A DNA stretch of 64,000 bases from Micropterix aruncella (GCA_944548615.1 OX155952.1:37802850-37866849), one strand, 5' to 3'. Positions 33,352-43,835 are shown, counted from the first letter of the stretch. Notes: generated by a model from the letters alone, not told the origin. Made by a program: numbers and translations.

Positions 33352-33840
33352 CTAAAGATGTTCATGAACTTCGTTTTTGATATTTTCATATTCAATCCTA
33401 TATTTCTCCTTCAAGCCCGCTATAGACTGCTGCGCACGGTCACGTTTCATGCGTGTCTTTAACTTTGTCCAATGCCAGCTATACAATTCAGCATATGGCT
33501 GCGGGCTATGTGACGTTAGAAGCACACGCGGGGGTTGCCACTGATGCTTCGTCAGCGCAAGCATCAGCGGCCACAGCAACCATGTTTTCTCCCTGCTCAC
33601 CCGCTTCCGCCATTATCTCTCTCCACACCCGTTTCCAAACTGTCGCAAGCGCTTTACGATATGCAATTAAACACGTATGCTATCTGAGGCAGGTGAGACA
33701 AAATGGATATTTGCGTGGTTCAGCTAGCAGTGTGTGGCCGCATAGCTACATCGTGCCCAGTAGCTTCCGTGTCAAATATGGGTGTGTATTGTCGAGCGCC
33801 GCTGTCTGTTGCGGGCTGTAACGCACATCCACATCTTGGC
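33352..33840 (-). pseudogene. CpG-containing block with minus-strand coding-like frames
   Basis: The block is distinctly richer in G+C than its flanks. On the minus strand one frame ends RAQQSIAGLKEKYRIEYENI (charged, helix-prone) with a stop at 33352, and an overlapping frame upstream reads LIAYRKALATVWKRVWREIM then AEAGEQGENM. The two join only through a frameshift. It resembles the remains of a coding exon from a transposon or host gene. I do not recognise the family. Confidence 0.3.
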
Positions 33841-34159
33841 CCATCCTGACGTAGGCTATGATATTTGATATATTTGTCATATGATATTTTGTACATTTAA
33901 ATAACTATATTTAAAACAAAATAATATGATTATACTAAATAATAGGATTTAAATTTAAAGACTGTTATTAATTATAAGCCGTATATGCATAATATATCTT
34001 TTAACATATTAAAATAATTGGTTAATTTATTTGTTTGGTTTATTTAATTATTTGTGTATATAAAATTATTCTATTACTCAGTTATTGTCTATTAGTCAGT
34101 AAATAATTTGGTAGGGTTTTACCACTTATTTTAATTATATTACAGGTTCGTAATACATC
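33841..34159. other. AT-rich DNA, no gene seen
   Basis: Nothing recognisable. Confidence 0.55.
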
Positions 34160-34539
34160 CGTGCAGCTTGGGTGGTGTTGGCCAAAATTCTATTTCATCT
34201 AGCCTGCCCAACTCACGGTTCAACTCTTATCTGGTAGCCTCCTCAAAGAGGGACTTACCCTGTCGGGGCCGCTCTGAGCTTCTGCCAGGACTGTAATCTT
34301 GCAGTCGGAGGCGGTTGGAATAAGAAGATCGCGGATGCAGAGAAATGATTCGGGCGGAAATAGGTGGTTGGTGCACCATCCAGTTTGCTAGGTGTTGAAT
34401 GCCCAGTTGGAAAATAACCAGCCCTGGTTATTGGACGTCATAGAAAACATACGTCGCTGTCATAGAAATAAAACGTCTCCAGACCCCCTGTCTGAGGACG
34501 TATGTTTTCTATGAGAGCCGAGGGTAGTTGTCGACTTTA

Positions 34540-34690
34540 AGGTTTGTGGTTTATTATTTTATTCATTGAATTTTGTACATTTCGCCCCAATGTTATGAAT
34601 GTTATAAGTAATTCGGAAAAATTGAATACTGAAATGCATCTAATGCTCATTGCCCACCTAACTAGGACTAGTCCCGTATCTAGGTGGGTC
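34540..34690 (-). repeat. H-type LINE 3' end, minus strand
   Basis: Best hairpin of the set: CCCACCTA at 34653-34660 pairs with TAGGTGGG at 34681-34688, around ACTAGGACTAGTCCCGTATC. The AT-rich tail lies to the left. Confidence 0.55.
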
Positions 34691-35194
34691 AGAGTAATTA
34701 AAATAAGTAATGCAACTTATGTAACAATTAGCCTAATTAACGTAAAACACTTTTTATTTTTATAATTAATGAATGTACTTAATTAAGATTGAATAATATA
34801 TATTAATAAATAAATAACACTATAATTCAAATCGAAACACTAAATTTGTAAGAATAATACTTTGCAGGTAATACAATATGGCAAATACACATATACGTAA
34901 ATACGATTTCAATAAATAATAAATGATATATGGTATAAACAAATTTATTATTTATAGACTTGACGTCTTCAAACCTTGAATCGGTCCGTCTGCCACCTGA
35001 ACCCGAGTGACCATGGCTTGCAAAGGACGTTGCGGTACGCATATTATTCACACTGAACAACCGCTCACGTCAGGTAGAGACCGAGCACGCGACCTCGAAT
35101 CCGTGACTAGACCGGGGGATGGAGAATCTGGTAGGTGGGGCGGGAGGTTGGCCCTGTTGGAGACTCGGTCCAACATACCCACAACAAAAAAGTA

Positions 35195-35735
35195 ATTTCT
35201 ATAGAATCGAAATCGCAAACACGCTCGAATATACACGAGTCAGCTGCAATTGATTTCCAACTAAATTCGGCATTTTATGCAGTCAAACGATGACTAATGT
35301 CATTTCTTCTGATCGATACGAATTGACACACTTATTTCTCACCCCACTCATAACTATTGCATCATTACACACCATATAAAAAGCAGTACATTCGACACAT
35401 ATTTTATCATTCCCTGGCGGTCAGTAACCGCTCACCTGCAAGTACTCGCGCTCTTCACTGCCTTCGAGTCAACCAAACTACGCATAGTATACGCGATCAT
35501 CATTACCTTCGAATCTTTCGTGGCGCTTCAGACTTCGGACACACAACCACGACTTCACCTCGCGCCCACACTACCTACACACCGGCGAAATATCAAACAA
35601 GGCGTTACGAACTGGCAACCTACTACATACCTTCTGATTAAATACTTCAACTTCAACTACGACGACTTTCAATAACGGAGAAAACTTCTTGATGAGAACC
35701 ACCCTTCGCTCACAATCAATTGGAGTCTAGTGAAG
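35195..35735 (+). other. Insert with TATA box and promoter-like start; possible solo LTR
   Basis: Inside the gap of X8. It contains TATAAAAAGCAG near 35376, followed 25-35 bp later by ATCATTCCC, a layout like a pol II core promoter. An inverted pair CCACCCTTCGCTCA / TGAAGGGTGG near 35701-35742 marks the right border. LTR ends are not clear, so this is only a suggestion. Confidence 0.25.
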
Positions 35736-36089
35736 GGTGGCCACTCTCACAGCCCGCTGGTTTTACATTACAGTGCCTCGGGATAAGGCGTCGGCTTCTT
35801 ACGGGCATGTGGGCGTAGCGAGACCGTGAACTGTGTTGTCACTAAATCTGTGTGTAATCTCACGACTGAAAAAATGACCGATGTCGTTATAATAGCCTGA
35901 GGTGACGAATTCGCCCGTTGCCGATGACAGCTCCAAAATATGACTACCACAAATCTTTCCAACGTAATTTCAATTTGTATAGTAATTATAATTTAAAATA
36001 AATTTAATTGTAATTCCTACGCCCGAAGAGGGGTTTTAAAAATAAAATACTATTACTACTTACTATAGACACGCCTGCACTCAGAGAAA

Positions 36090-36335
36090 TTTTTACTAGA
36101 CAACGCTGCATTTTTACATTGCGAGCGAAAAATTGCGAAATTAACCATAGAATATTGTGGCAATGACAAATTACCCTTTGCGGGGTCAGCAACGCTTACT
36201 TTGTCGAATGCAAAAATTGCGGAATCAACAATATAAAATTGTGGCGCTAACAATTTTTTTCGACATTGTTATTACCTCAATGCTCTAAACTGCGGGGTTA
36301 ACAATTTTACAGCTTGTGAGTTTAACAATGTAAAC
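36090..36335 (+). repeat. Direct copy A of the 250-bp structured segment
   Basis: Runs from CTAGACAACGCTGCATTTTT to GCTTGTGAGTTTAACAA. Close direct copy at 37405-37660. Rich in ATTGC/GCAAT words. Confidence 0.85.
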
Positions 36336-36337
36336 GT

Positions 36338-36690
36338 AACATTGATTTTATACGTTGCGGCGATAGCAATGTTCCGCTACTTTGATAAATTGACAACGTG
36401 CTAATCTGCGGAATTCACATAGTTAAAGATTGTGATTTTCACAATGTAAGCAGAATATTGATTTTATACATTGCGACGATGGCAACTTTACGGTACTTTG
36501 ATAAATTAGCAATGTGCTAATCTGTGGAATTCACATAGGTGAGTATTGTGAGTTTCACAATGTAAGCGGAACATTGCTTTTTTAATGTTGTGGATAAATT
36601 AGCAATGTCCATGATTAACATAGTTGGTTTGTCAGTTCCACAATGTAAGCGAGACATTGATTTTATACGTTGCCGCGCTAGCAACTTTTA
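36338..36690 (+). repeat. 116-bp tandem array, about three units
   Basis: Units start with AACATTGATTTTATACGTTG-like sequence at 36338, 36454 and 36570 (period 116), and a shortened unit begins at 36653. Each contains TTTGATAAATTnnCAA and a CACAATGTAAGC end. Confidence 0.85.
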
Positions 36691-36889
36691 CTAGCAACGC
36701 TAGCTAGTAACTACGTAAGTTGTGAATAAGGCAATGTTTTCATAATTCCTCAATGTTTTTAAATTGATATTAACACAACTTTGACGTAGATTTTTTCTCA
36801 ATGGCAGATAGGTTTGAGAAAAACTCAAACTATAATTGTCAAAACCGCAACGTTTATTTTCTACAAAGTTGGGGGCTTTCCTATACGTT

Positions 36890-37110
36890 GTCAAAATCCC
36901 GCCGCGCGCGCAAGTCGCGACACGCTCGCCGCTCGGCTGTTTGTTTGCGACGCCATTCCAGTTGATTCCAGTCTGTAACAAGCGCGCGGGCGGAGCGCTC
37001 GCTCTGATCAAGTGCATTTTACGGCGTCGTATTTTCAAGAAAGAATTAAAAGCACAATTAGGAACTGTTCAAAAGTGCAATCAGTGATTAAGTGGCGACA
37101 TCTCAGAAAA
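36890..37110 (+). promoter_or_regulatory. GC-rich promoter-like patch
   Basis: A sharp rise in G+C and CpG (CCCGCCGCGCGCGCAAGTCG) in very AT-rich surroundings, immediately before an ATG with a following consensus splice donor. No TATA box is obvious. Inferred to be a promoter and 5' leader. Confidence 0.35.
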
Positions 37111-37185
37111 ATGGAGAAAGAACAGCAGCTACTGCTGGATTTCTTAATATCGAACAACCTCGTACACCTGTCGCAACGTTCCAGG
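37111..37185 (+). CDS. Possible first coding exon of an unknown gene in the structured element
   Basis: ATG at 37111, preceded by AGAAAA, opens 25 codons (MEKEQQLLLDFLISNNLVHL followed by SQRSR), acidic then hydrophobic, ending at a consensus donor AGG|GTAAGT (37186-37191). It lies between the two direct copies of the structured segment and behind the GC-rich patch. The most economical reading is a transposase or accessory gene of the element, now truncated. I do not recognise the protein. Confidence 0.35.
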
Positions 37186-37404
37186 GTAAGTTTTTTGAAA
37201 AAAATATTTATCGAGTCTGTATTGGCGTCTCATCGCACGATAACATAAGAACACGCGGCCGTTCCGCCACCTTTGAGTTGTATGGCTGTGACTACATTGT
37301 ACCGAAACTATTCTACTTTAGATACCTCGTTTCGGAATCAGCGTGGTGAATATAGTCGAATGATATTGAAAGATCAATAATCTAGAATAATACCTAAACT
37401 ATAG

Positions 37405-37660
37405 AATTTTTTTCTAGACAATGCTGCATTTTTACATTGCGAGCGAAAAATTGCGAAATTAACCATAGAATATTGTAACGAAGACAAATTACCCTTTGCG
37501 GGGTCAGCAACGTTTTCTTTGTCGAATGCAAAAATTGCGGTATCAACAATATAAAATTTTGGCGCTAACAATTTTTTTTGACATTGTTATTACCTCAATG
37601 CTCTAAACTGCGGGGTTAACAGTTTAACAGCTTGTGAGTTTAACAATTTTACAGCATGCC
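37405..37660 (+). repeat. Direct copy B of the 250-bp structured segment
   Basis: Aligned with copy A from CTAGACAATGCTGCATTTTT to GTGAGTTTAACAATTTTACA, with few substitutions. It lacks the outer CACTCAGAG end, and it lies in the presumed intron after the 37111 exon. Confidence 0.85.
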
Positions 37661-37890
37661 TTCACATGGCGGTTTGTGTAGATTTCATAGTGCACCATTT
37701 TAAATAAATTAATTAAAATTTCCACAGTAATTTAAAAATAACACATTTTGCTTGTATCGAATATAATTGAATGCCTATTGGTAAAAAAAACTGAATTAAT
37801 TGCAATTTAGTTTTAACTGCAGTATATTTCCTATCATAGCATAATATGATATTGAACCTGTAATAAGGCTGGATATTTTTTTTGTTACAG

Positions 37891-37994
37891 AAGGGTCCTG
37901 AACACATACCGTCTCTTCGCGTAATACTCAGATTGATGCTACAGAGAAGTTTTTGTCATCTGCTGTGGCTGGTTCATCATCTGCCAGGGCGGCG
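37891..37994 (+). CDS. Possible second exon, probably frameshifted
   Basis: Preceded by a strong acceptor (ATTTTTTTTGTTACAG) and followed by a donor GTGAGT at 37995. In phase with the 37111 exon the frame is open (KGPEHIPSLRVILRLMLQRS...). A different frame looks more protein-like in its second half (NTQIDATEKFLSSAVAGSSS), so a frameshift is likely and the gene is probably dead. Later exons appear to be lost or replaced by retroelement insertions. Confidence 0.3.
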
Positions 37995-38050
37995 GTGAGT
38001 TAGAAAAATCATAAAAGAGTTTATAAGGGAAACCTCTTGGAAACCTGCAA

Positions 38051-38492
38051 CATCTTGTCAACATCTTGTAACATCTTGTAACTTTAAAAAGTGACAATCC
38101 ATTTGCATTTTTATTAATTCTGATTATTCTAATGTTGATTTTGTTTTATTTATTATTTGGATTAGATTTAGTTTTATCGTATTTTATTTTTATTTTAAAA
38201 AGATTTGAATTTTCTATTTTTAATTTAATTTTTTGTAGACTATTTTAATAATTAGTTTTATTTGATTGTGTCTAGAAATATATGCATTGTTAATAAATAG
38301 TAATCATAATGCACAAAGAAAATTGCTCAAGTCAGCCTTAGAACAGGCTCAGGCCTAGTTAGGCGACTTTCGGTCATAACCATGTCTCAGTCACAATAAG
38401 AATCAGTTTTCTGCTATTGCCTCATTTACATACAGTGTGACATGGTAAAATGTACTAGTTAAATTTTGTAATACCTACTCTAAATAAATAAA
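38051..38492 (+). mobile_element. H-type retroelement with perfect 16-bp duplication
   Basis: Flanked by TCTTGGAAACCTGCAA at 38035-38050 and 38493-38508. Ends with CTAAATAAATAAA. Contains a worn H hairpin (GCCTTAGAACAGGC ... GGCCTAGTTAGGC, 38334-38364). This copy shows that H-type units are 3' ends of a retrotransposed element; the 5' portion starts with a CATCTTGTAA triplication. Confidence 0.85.
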
Positions 38493-38508
38493 TCTTGGAA
38501 ACCTGCAA

Positions 38509-39300
38509 AATTATAAGGGACCACGATCAGTATTTCAAAACAAACAATGTTGAACACGGCTATAACACACGAAATAAACATGAGCTACAAGCACCCAAGC
38601 CAAATTTAACTCTATTTAAAAAAGGAATGTTATACAATGCAATAAAAATCTATAACCACCTACCTGCAAATATCAAAGAAATAAAAAGAAAAGAGTTTAC
38701 CGCAGCGTTGAAAAAATGGCTTATCGATAAAAGCTTTTACACATTAAACGAATATTTCTCATAATATTATATTGTAGGCATGCATTTTCATTTTGTTTTT
38801 ACAATAATTCAATTAGGAAGATTACAAATTTTCAATTATATACATTTCGTATTTATAGGCGGATTTTTGATTATTCCTTGATTTTGATTTTTTTTCATTA
38901 TTTTTTATATTATTGGTGAATTATTTTTTATTAATTGTTTTCTACTGTTACATTTTAAATTATATACATTTCGTATTTATAGGCGGAATTTCGATTATTC
39001 CTTGATTTTGATTTTTTCTTTATTTTTTATATTATTGGTGAATTATTTTTTCTAATTGTCTTCTACTGTTAGTTCTACTTATCCGGTCTGTTTAGATTTT
39101 CTAGATGTTAAACCAGTGAAATAATTACATTTTTAATAAGATATTATAATTAGCAGATAAGTCAATTTAGCACATAAGTAAATTTGTCAATCTGTGTTAA
39201 TAACAGGTAATTGTGAGATACATAGTTTTACGCATTATCACCATAAATGTACCACCACAATTTCGGACAATAAAAATATTTCTATTTCTATTTCTATACA
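38509..39300 (+). pseudogene. LINE C-terminus plus 3' UTR
   Basis: The frame to a stop at 38762-38764 contains HGYNTRNKHELQAPKPNLTL, NAIKIYNHLPANIKEIKRKE and FTAALKKWLI, the typical YNTRNK...YNxLPxxIKxxxxKxFKxxLKxWL ending of CR1/Jockey-group LINEs. The 3' UTR includes a 124-bp tandem duplication and finishes in AATATTTCTATTTCTATTTC near 39300, a microsatellite tail. It is 5'-truncated. Confidence 0.8.
38835..39075 (+). repeat. 124-bp tandem duplication
   Basis: Two copies, starting at 38835 and 38959, both with ATTATATACATTTCGTATTT then ATAGGCGGA; differences are small. Confidence 0.9.
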
Positions 39301-39620
39301 TGTATGAATAAAACTGTAATCTGTAAATTTATGGCTTCTTATGTTTGTTAATCTTGGTTTTAAGAGAAGACAGAGATTAACACGGAAATCATAGGTTTCT
39401 ATACAAAATATTACAGAAACGTCTTTCAAGTTTTGGAAGACTATTTTGTATGGAAATTTTCTATTTCCGACCTAAACTCTGTCTCCACATAAAATTATTC
39501 GAGTAAAATTAAAATTAAACACTCCTTTTGTTATAACATGTATGTCAGTTGTAAGTAAATAAATGTTTTATTTTGTGTAACTGTTGTTTATGTTTTAGGT
39601 TATTGGATACACAAACATGC
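39301..39620. other. AT-rich DNA, no gene seen
   Basis: Between the LINE tail and the right-hand hairpin region; nothing recognisable. Confidence 0.5.
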
Positions 39621-39629
39621 ACAAGTAAT

Positions 39630-39875
39630 GCAACATAGGCTTCAGATCTTCTTCAGGTTTTATTTGCAATGCTGTTCCTGGTCAACCGCAGTGTAAATAT
39701 TGCAGGAATAGCAATAATGGATTTCGTTTTCCCTGCAATTAATATTTACACAGCGGTTGTATAGTATACAGCAGTACAAATAAAATATGCTGAAGATCTG
39801 AAGCAATGCGTACGTTGCTTTATTAGCAACTTTCAAGTTGTTAGAAACACAACTTGAAAGTTGCTAATAAAGCAA
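39630..39875. repeat. Nested long hairpins
   Basis: CTTCAGATCTTCTTCAGG near 39641 pairs with GCTGAAGATCTGAAG near 39789. Inside, AACCGCAGTGTAAATATTGC pairs with AATATTTACACAGCGGTT. A second hairpin follows: GCTTTATTAGCAACTTTCAA (39818) with its complement at 39855-39875. Confidence 0.8.
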
Positions 39876-40135
39876 AGTGCGCATTGCTAAACCCACAAGG
39901 TTGAACCACAACTCTGTTAGAAACACAACTTGAAAGTTGCTAATAAAGCAAAGTGCGCATTGCTAAACCCACAAGGTTGAACCACAACTCTGTTAGAAAC
40001 ACAACTTGAAAGTTGCTAATAAAGCCAAGTGCGCATTGCTAAACCCACAAGGTTGAACCAGAACTCTGTTAGAAACACAACTTGAAAGTTGCTAATAAAG
40101 CAAAGTGCGCATTGCTAAACCCACAAGGTTGAAAG
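39840..40135 (+). repeat. 76-bp minisatellite, four units
   Basis: Units begin GTTAGAAACACAACTTGAAA at 39840, 39916, 39992 and 40068, nearly identical. The first unit is also the right arm of a hairpin, suggesting that the array grew from a palindrome. Confidence 0.95.
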
Positions 40136-40168
40136 GCGGAATTGATTGCGAATCAACAGAGTAAAGTT

Positions 40169-40204
40169 GTGAAATTCGCAATGTGTTAACATTGCGAATT
40201 TCAC
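40169..40204. repeat. Perfect 16-bp stem hairpin
   Basis: GTGAAATTCGCAATGT, loop GTTA, ACATTGCGAATTTCAC. A wider inverted pair (AATATGAGCCATCAA near 40221 and TTGATGGCTCATATT near 40341) encloses the following sequence. Confidence 0.9.
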
Positions 40205-40429
40205 AAAGTAAAATTGTGAAATATGAGCCATCAAAGTAAAGTTGTGAAAGCGCGCCTTTGTGAAATTAACAATGCTATGCTCTGTCATATAAGCAATGTT
40301 TTTCGACAATTTTGGCGTTGTGGCTCCCACTATTTTACCTTGATGGCTCATATTTAACAACTTTTTGTTGTCAAATTCACCATGTTTTTTTCTGAGTGTG
40401 TTAGACGATGAACACGCCCTGAGTTGATC

Positions 40430-40920
40430 CGAAAGATGATAAAATTTGCGACGTTACCAGTACTAATGAAGCTGTCCGTGGCGATCTTCCCTGCAACGAA
40501 TCTTACATAAAGCCCCATCGATAATGACGTCATTGAAATAACAATAATGAGGTGTCAGAGTAGCCAGAGAGGAAGTGACGGCGGGGGAGGGAGGGGGGTG
40601 TACCCGAAGCGTTAAGTAATACTTTTCAGCGGCAGCGCCCTGCAATTAGTGGCCCCCGCATCGGCAACGAGCTCACGAAGGCATTACAGCGGAACTTAAT
40701 AGACCGGATGATAAATTACCGATTCGAAGACGAGGCCCGCCTCGGCGAGCTCTTCGCCGCCCCGTCGACGGGGAAGAGCCAAGCCGGCCCTGTCGAAACG
40801 GACGGTACCAAAAATCCCACCGCGGAAAATTGCAGCCCTCGAAACTTTAGCAATGTCCTACAATTACTCATCACGATAGCTCTTCCGGCCGAGTGAGTAG
40901 TGGAAATCAATCGATTTATG
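40430..40920. other. GC-rich single-copy island
   Basis: Immediately right of the structured element. Mid to high G+C, not repeated in the window, with short overlapping frames on both strands and no recognised domain. Plausible host regulatory or exonic DNA; not identified. Confidence 0.4.
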
Positions 40921-41915
40921 AAACGAAAAACGTCGGGTTCAACACAGTCAATCTAGCCCAGCGATTCCAAACCTGGGGTAAAATGGGATTTTCTGAGAGA
41001 TAAAAAAGAAGAGAGAAGGATTGGATCATTGTTTAGTGAGAAAACAAATTTATTAACGAAATCATCTCTATCAGATCTAACTACCTACTTAATCACTAGG
41101 CATTAAGGATTAACCGAACTTATGCGATACGTCCGCTATATTATCATATATAAAAAAATATAAAAATATGTAAAAAATATTTATATATATACAAATCTAT
41201 ATAAAAACGGTATATAAACATGGCTTATATACACAGCAATATATTTATTTTGTCAGGTTTATTTTAAACAAGTATTGTTATTAAGAGATCTAATGCAAAA
41301 AAAGATTTACCTACTTTTTGAATAATAACCCAAAGGTAGGGCGGTAAATACTGAATTGAAACATTTTAGGTAGGTAATATTTTTTTACCAAACCGATTAA
41401 ATTTGGAGCGCGTCTTACGATGTGGATTAACCTAACTGCACCAAATATTTAAAAAAAATGTTCGACCTAAGCATTATAAACAGTCTCACTGACGTGCAAT
41501 ATTTCTTGATTTAATAAAATATTGTTTAAAGCAGGTGTTTTATTGTTTTATTTAAATAGTTAAAACTATTATGTATGTATCGTAAATGAAATGAAAAAAT
41601 GCAATAGATTTTTTAAACCTATTTTTTTGGGGTTTTGCTAATATATAACCCGTGTTAGGGGTAATAGCATAAAAAAGGTTGGGGGCTGCTGATCTAGTTG
41701 CGTAAGAGATGTTCAATACAAGATAAAGGTCCAGGATATTTTCATTAAGAACCAAATTGATTCCATTAGGAACTTTGACAGAAACGAATTTTATAATCTT
41801 TCATGATTATTTAAATTATATATTCTTTGTTGACTATAAACGTTACTAAATTTAATCATTTTGATAATCGGAGATGGATTATAATATTAAAATTTGTATT
41901 GACGATTTCTATTTA
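40921..41915. other. AT-rich DNA, no gene seen
   Basis: Poly-A/T tracts and short repeats of TATATAAAAA type; nothing recognisable. Confidence 0.55.
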
Positions 41916-41916
41916 A

Positions 41917-43450
41917 TTTGATTGCGTCAATCACAATATTCTCCTGAATAAATTAGAACACTATGGAATTAGAGGCAAAGGGCTAAATTTAATTCAATCA
42001 TACCTACAAAATAGGTATCAAATGACAGAGGTAAATGGAACAAGAAGCAAACCGATTCTTGTATCAAAGGGTGTACCTCAAGCCTCCATATTAGGTCCAT
42101 TTTTATTTTTAGTGTACACCAATGACTTGCCGGGATGTGTGTCATTCGAGAATGATGACATTACACTGTTTGCAGATGACACATCCCTTATCTTCTGTGA
42201 CAAGGATAAGAAATCATTAGTAAGTAGAATTAGATATACAATTGAACAACTCTTAATTTGGTTTAATGCTAATGAATTACGTCTAAATATTACAAAATCA
42301 AAAATAATTCCCTTTCGCTTAAGACCGACCAATTTCGACTATTTAAATGAATTATATGACTATTTCAAAATTGACATCACAGAAGATATACATTTTTTAG
42401 GTTTAAGAATTGACAGCAAATTAAAATGGAATACCCATATTGATGAATTAGCTAGTAAGTTATGTAGTTCTATATACTCAATAAAAAAAATCAGAAGTCT
42501 TTGTGGCTTCGCGGCAGCCAAATCAGTGTATTTTGCGTATTTCGGCTCATTAATGACTTATGGACTACTATTTTGGAGAAATGCCGCAAACAGTAAAAGA
42601 ATCTTACTATTGCAAAAAAGAGCACTGCGCAGCATCTATCAGCTAACGCCCAGGACCTCATGCAGAGCATACTTCAGTAAGGCAAAGATAATGACCATGT
42701 ATTCGGCGTTCATATACCAGTGCTTAATGTATGCCAGACAGCACCTAACAGAAACCGCAACTAGAGCGGACATTCACTCTTACCATACACGCGGTAATTC
42801 CCTTTTATGCGTACCCCGAACAAGACTGGCAAAAAACAGAAGAGCTACTTATACCTTAGCATTAAATTCTACAATTTACTCCCTACCACTATCAAACAAC
42901 TGGAGGACAAACAATTTAAAAAAAACATTAAGGAGATGCTGATAGGCCACCCTTTCTATAATCTGACCGAATTCGAGGGCCATGACTTTGCAAATATTGT
43001 ACCAATTTGAATGATAATTATATATGTACTTCTAGTATTTAAATTTAAGATTTAGCTTTAGTTTGATTATTTAACAAATTACTTACTACTTTGGATGTTA
43101 CTATGTACAGTTTTTAGTACGTATATATTTGATTTATTGACTATTTCAATTGTTAGGCTTCTGCTTTGATTATTCAACTTTTTAACTGACTATTTTAATT
43201 ATTGTGTGTTTAGTAGGTAGCCATTGACTATTCTTTAATTAGTTTTGAAATACGATTCTACGACGAATAACTTTTAGTAGTTTCCAAAGTTTCTTAGATA
43301 CTGTATATTTTTAAAAATTAATATATGTATGTAACGTAAAGATTAAAGTAGTAATGACACTTACTACTTAAAACAGAAATATTTTGACACGTCCAAGAGC
43401 GGTTTTAAGCCACCAATTGGACACGACGTAAATGTAATGTAATGTAATGT
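41917..43450 (+). pseudogene. LINE reverse transcriptase, longest frame in the window
   Basis: The frame starts at 41917 with FDCVNHNILLNKLEHYGIRG (motif A, with the catalytic D), continues QNRYQMTEVN, GVPQASILGPFLFLVYTNDL (motif B, usual QGS changed to QAS), FADDTSLIF (motif C, catalytic DD kept), NANELRLNITKSK, HFLGLRIDSKLKWNTHIDEL, and AYFGSLMTYGLLFWRNA. After a frameshift near 42830 the ending is SYLYLSIKFYNLLPTTIKQL and NIKEMLIGHPFYNL. This is a CR1/Jockey-group LINE, 5'-truncated in motif A. The 3' UTR ends in (AATGT)n at 43432-43450. One frameshift and no stop in the palm make it fairly recent. Confidence 0.92.
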
Positions 43451-43459
43451 ATTGCGTCA

Positions 43460-43835
43460 TTTTTATTGTTGTAATTGGTATGAAATTTTATAATTGACTA
43501 CTCGTTTTTATATTTCGCTATTTGTATTTTTCATTTATTCCTATTTCCTACTTAGGTATATTAGCAGATTTTTAATTTTTATTATAAACCTAATTAATAA
43601 TTGTTTTTACAATTTAAAAAATAATGATTATACTACATAAGGAATACCACATGATCATGTAAAATCAATTTAACTATAACTATACCAAGAGCAGATATTC
43701 CTACCAAATGGCTGATTTTAATAATAAAAATAAAACTTTTAAAAAAATAAGTAAACACCAAAATAGTAATTATGAAATATTTCGGACCACATTTCAGAAT
43801 CAACTGAAGAAGCTTGATCACATATAGAGCTTTGT
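43460..43835. other. AT-rich DNA, no gene seen
   Basis: Nothing recognisable. Confidence 0.55.

Larger units (their letters stand above)
34160..35935 (+). mobile_element. Family X, subfamily C copy broken into three pieces (X8)
   Basis: 5' part 34160-34430 (CCGTGCAGCTTGGG, CAACTCACGGTTCAACTC). Middle 34985-35190 (GAGCACGCGACCTCGAATCC). 3' part 35740-35935 (GGATAAGGCGTCGGCTTCTT, CCTGAGGTGACGAATTCGCC). Order and orientation agree, so they are one copy. The gaps contain an H-type minus-strand 3' end (34540-34690), a 15-bp inverted pair (CATAGAAAACATACG at 34440, complement at 34499), and an unidentified insert at 35195-35735. Confidence 0.65.
36078..40398. mobile_element. Structured CAATG/CATTG-rich composite element
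   Basis: The left side (36078-36720) and right side (39600-40398) share an unusual vocabulary of CAATG, CATTG, GCAAT and ATTGC words in palindromic arrangement. The outer ends read CACTCAGAG (left) and, reversed, CACTCAGAA (right), a possible short terminal inverted repeat; TG flanks both. Inside lie two direct copies of a 250-bp segment, a GC-rich promoter-like patch with possible exons, an inserted LINE and H-type element, a 76-bp x4 array and long hairpins. I read it as a degraded DNA transposon with subterminal repeats. It could also be two related elements. Confidence 0.55.

Noticed and set aside
33352..33600. Intact protein-coding gene on the minus strand
   Set aside because: The credible parts are in two frames, with no initiating context and no splice sites I can support; kept only as a low-confidence pseudogene.
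39840..40135. CRISPR-like array
   Set aside because: Units are contiguous and 76 bp long without unique spacers, and the genome is eukaryotic; it is a minisatellite.
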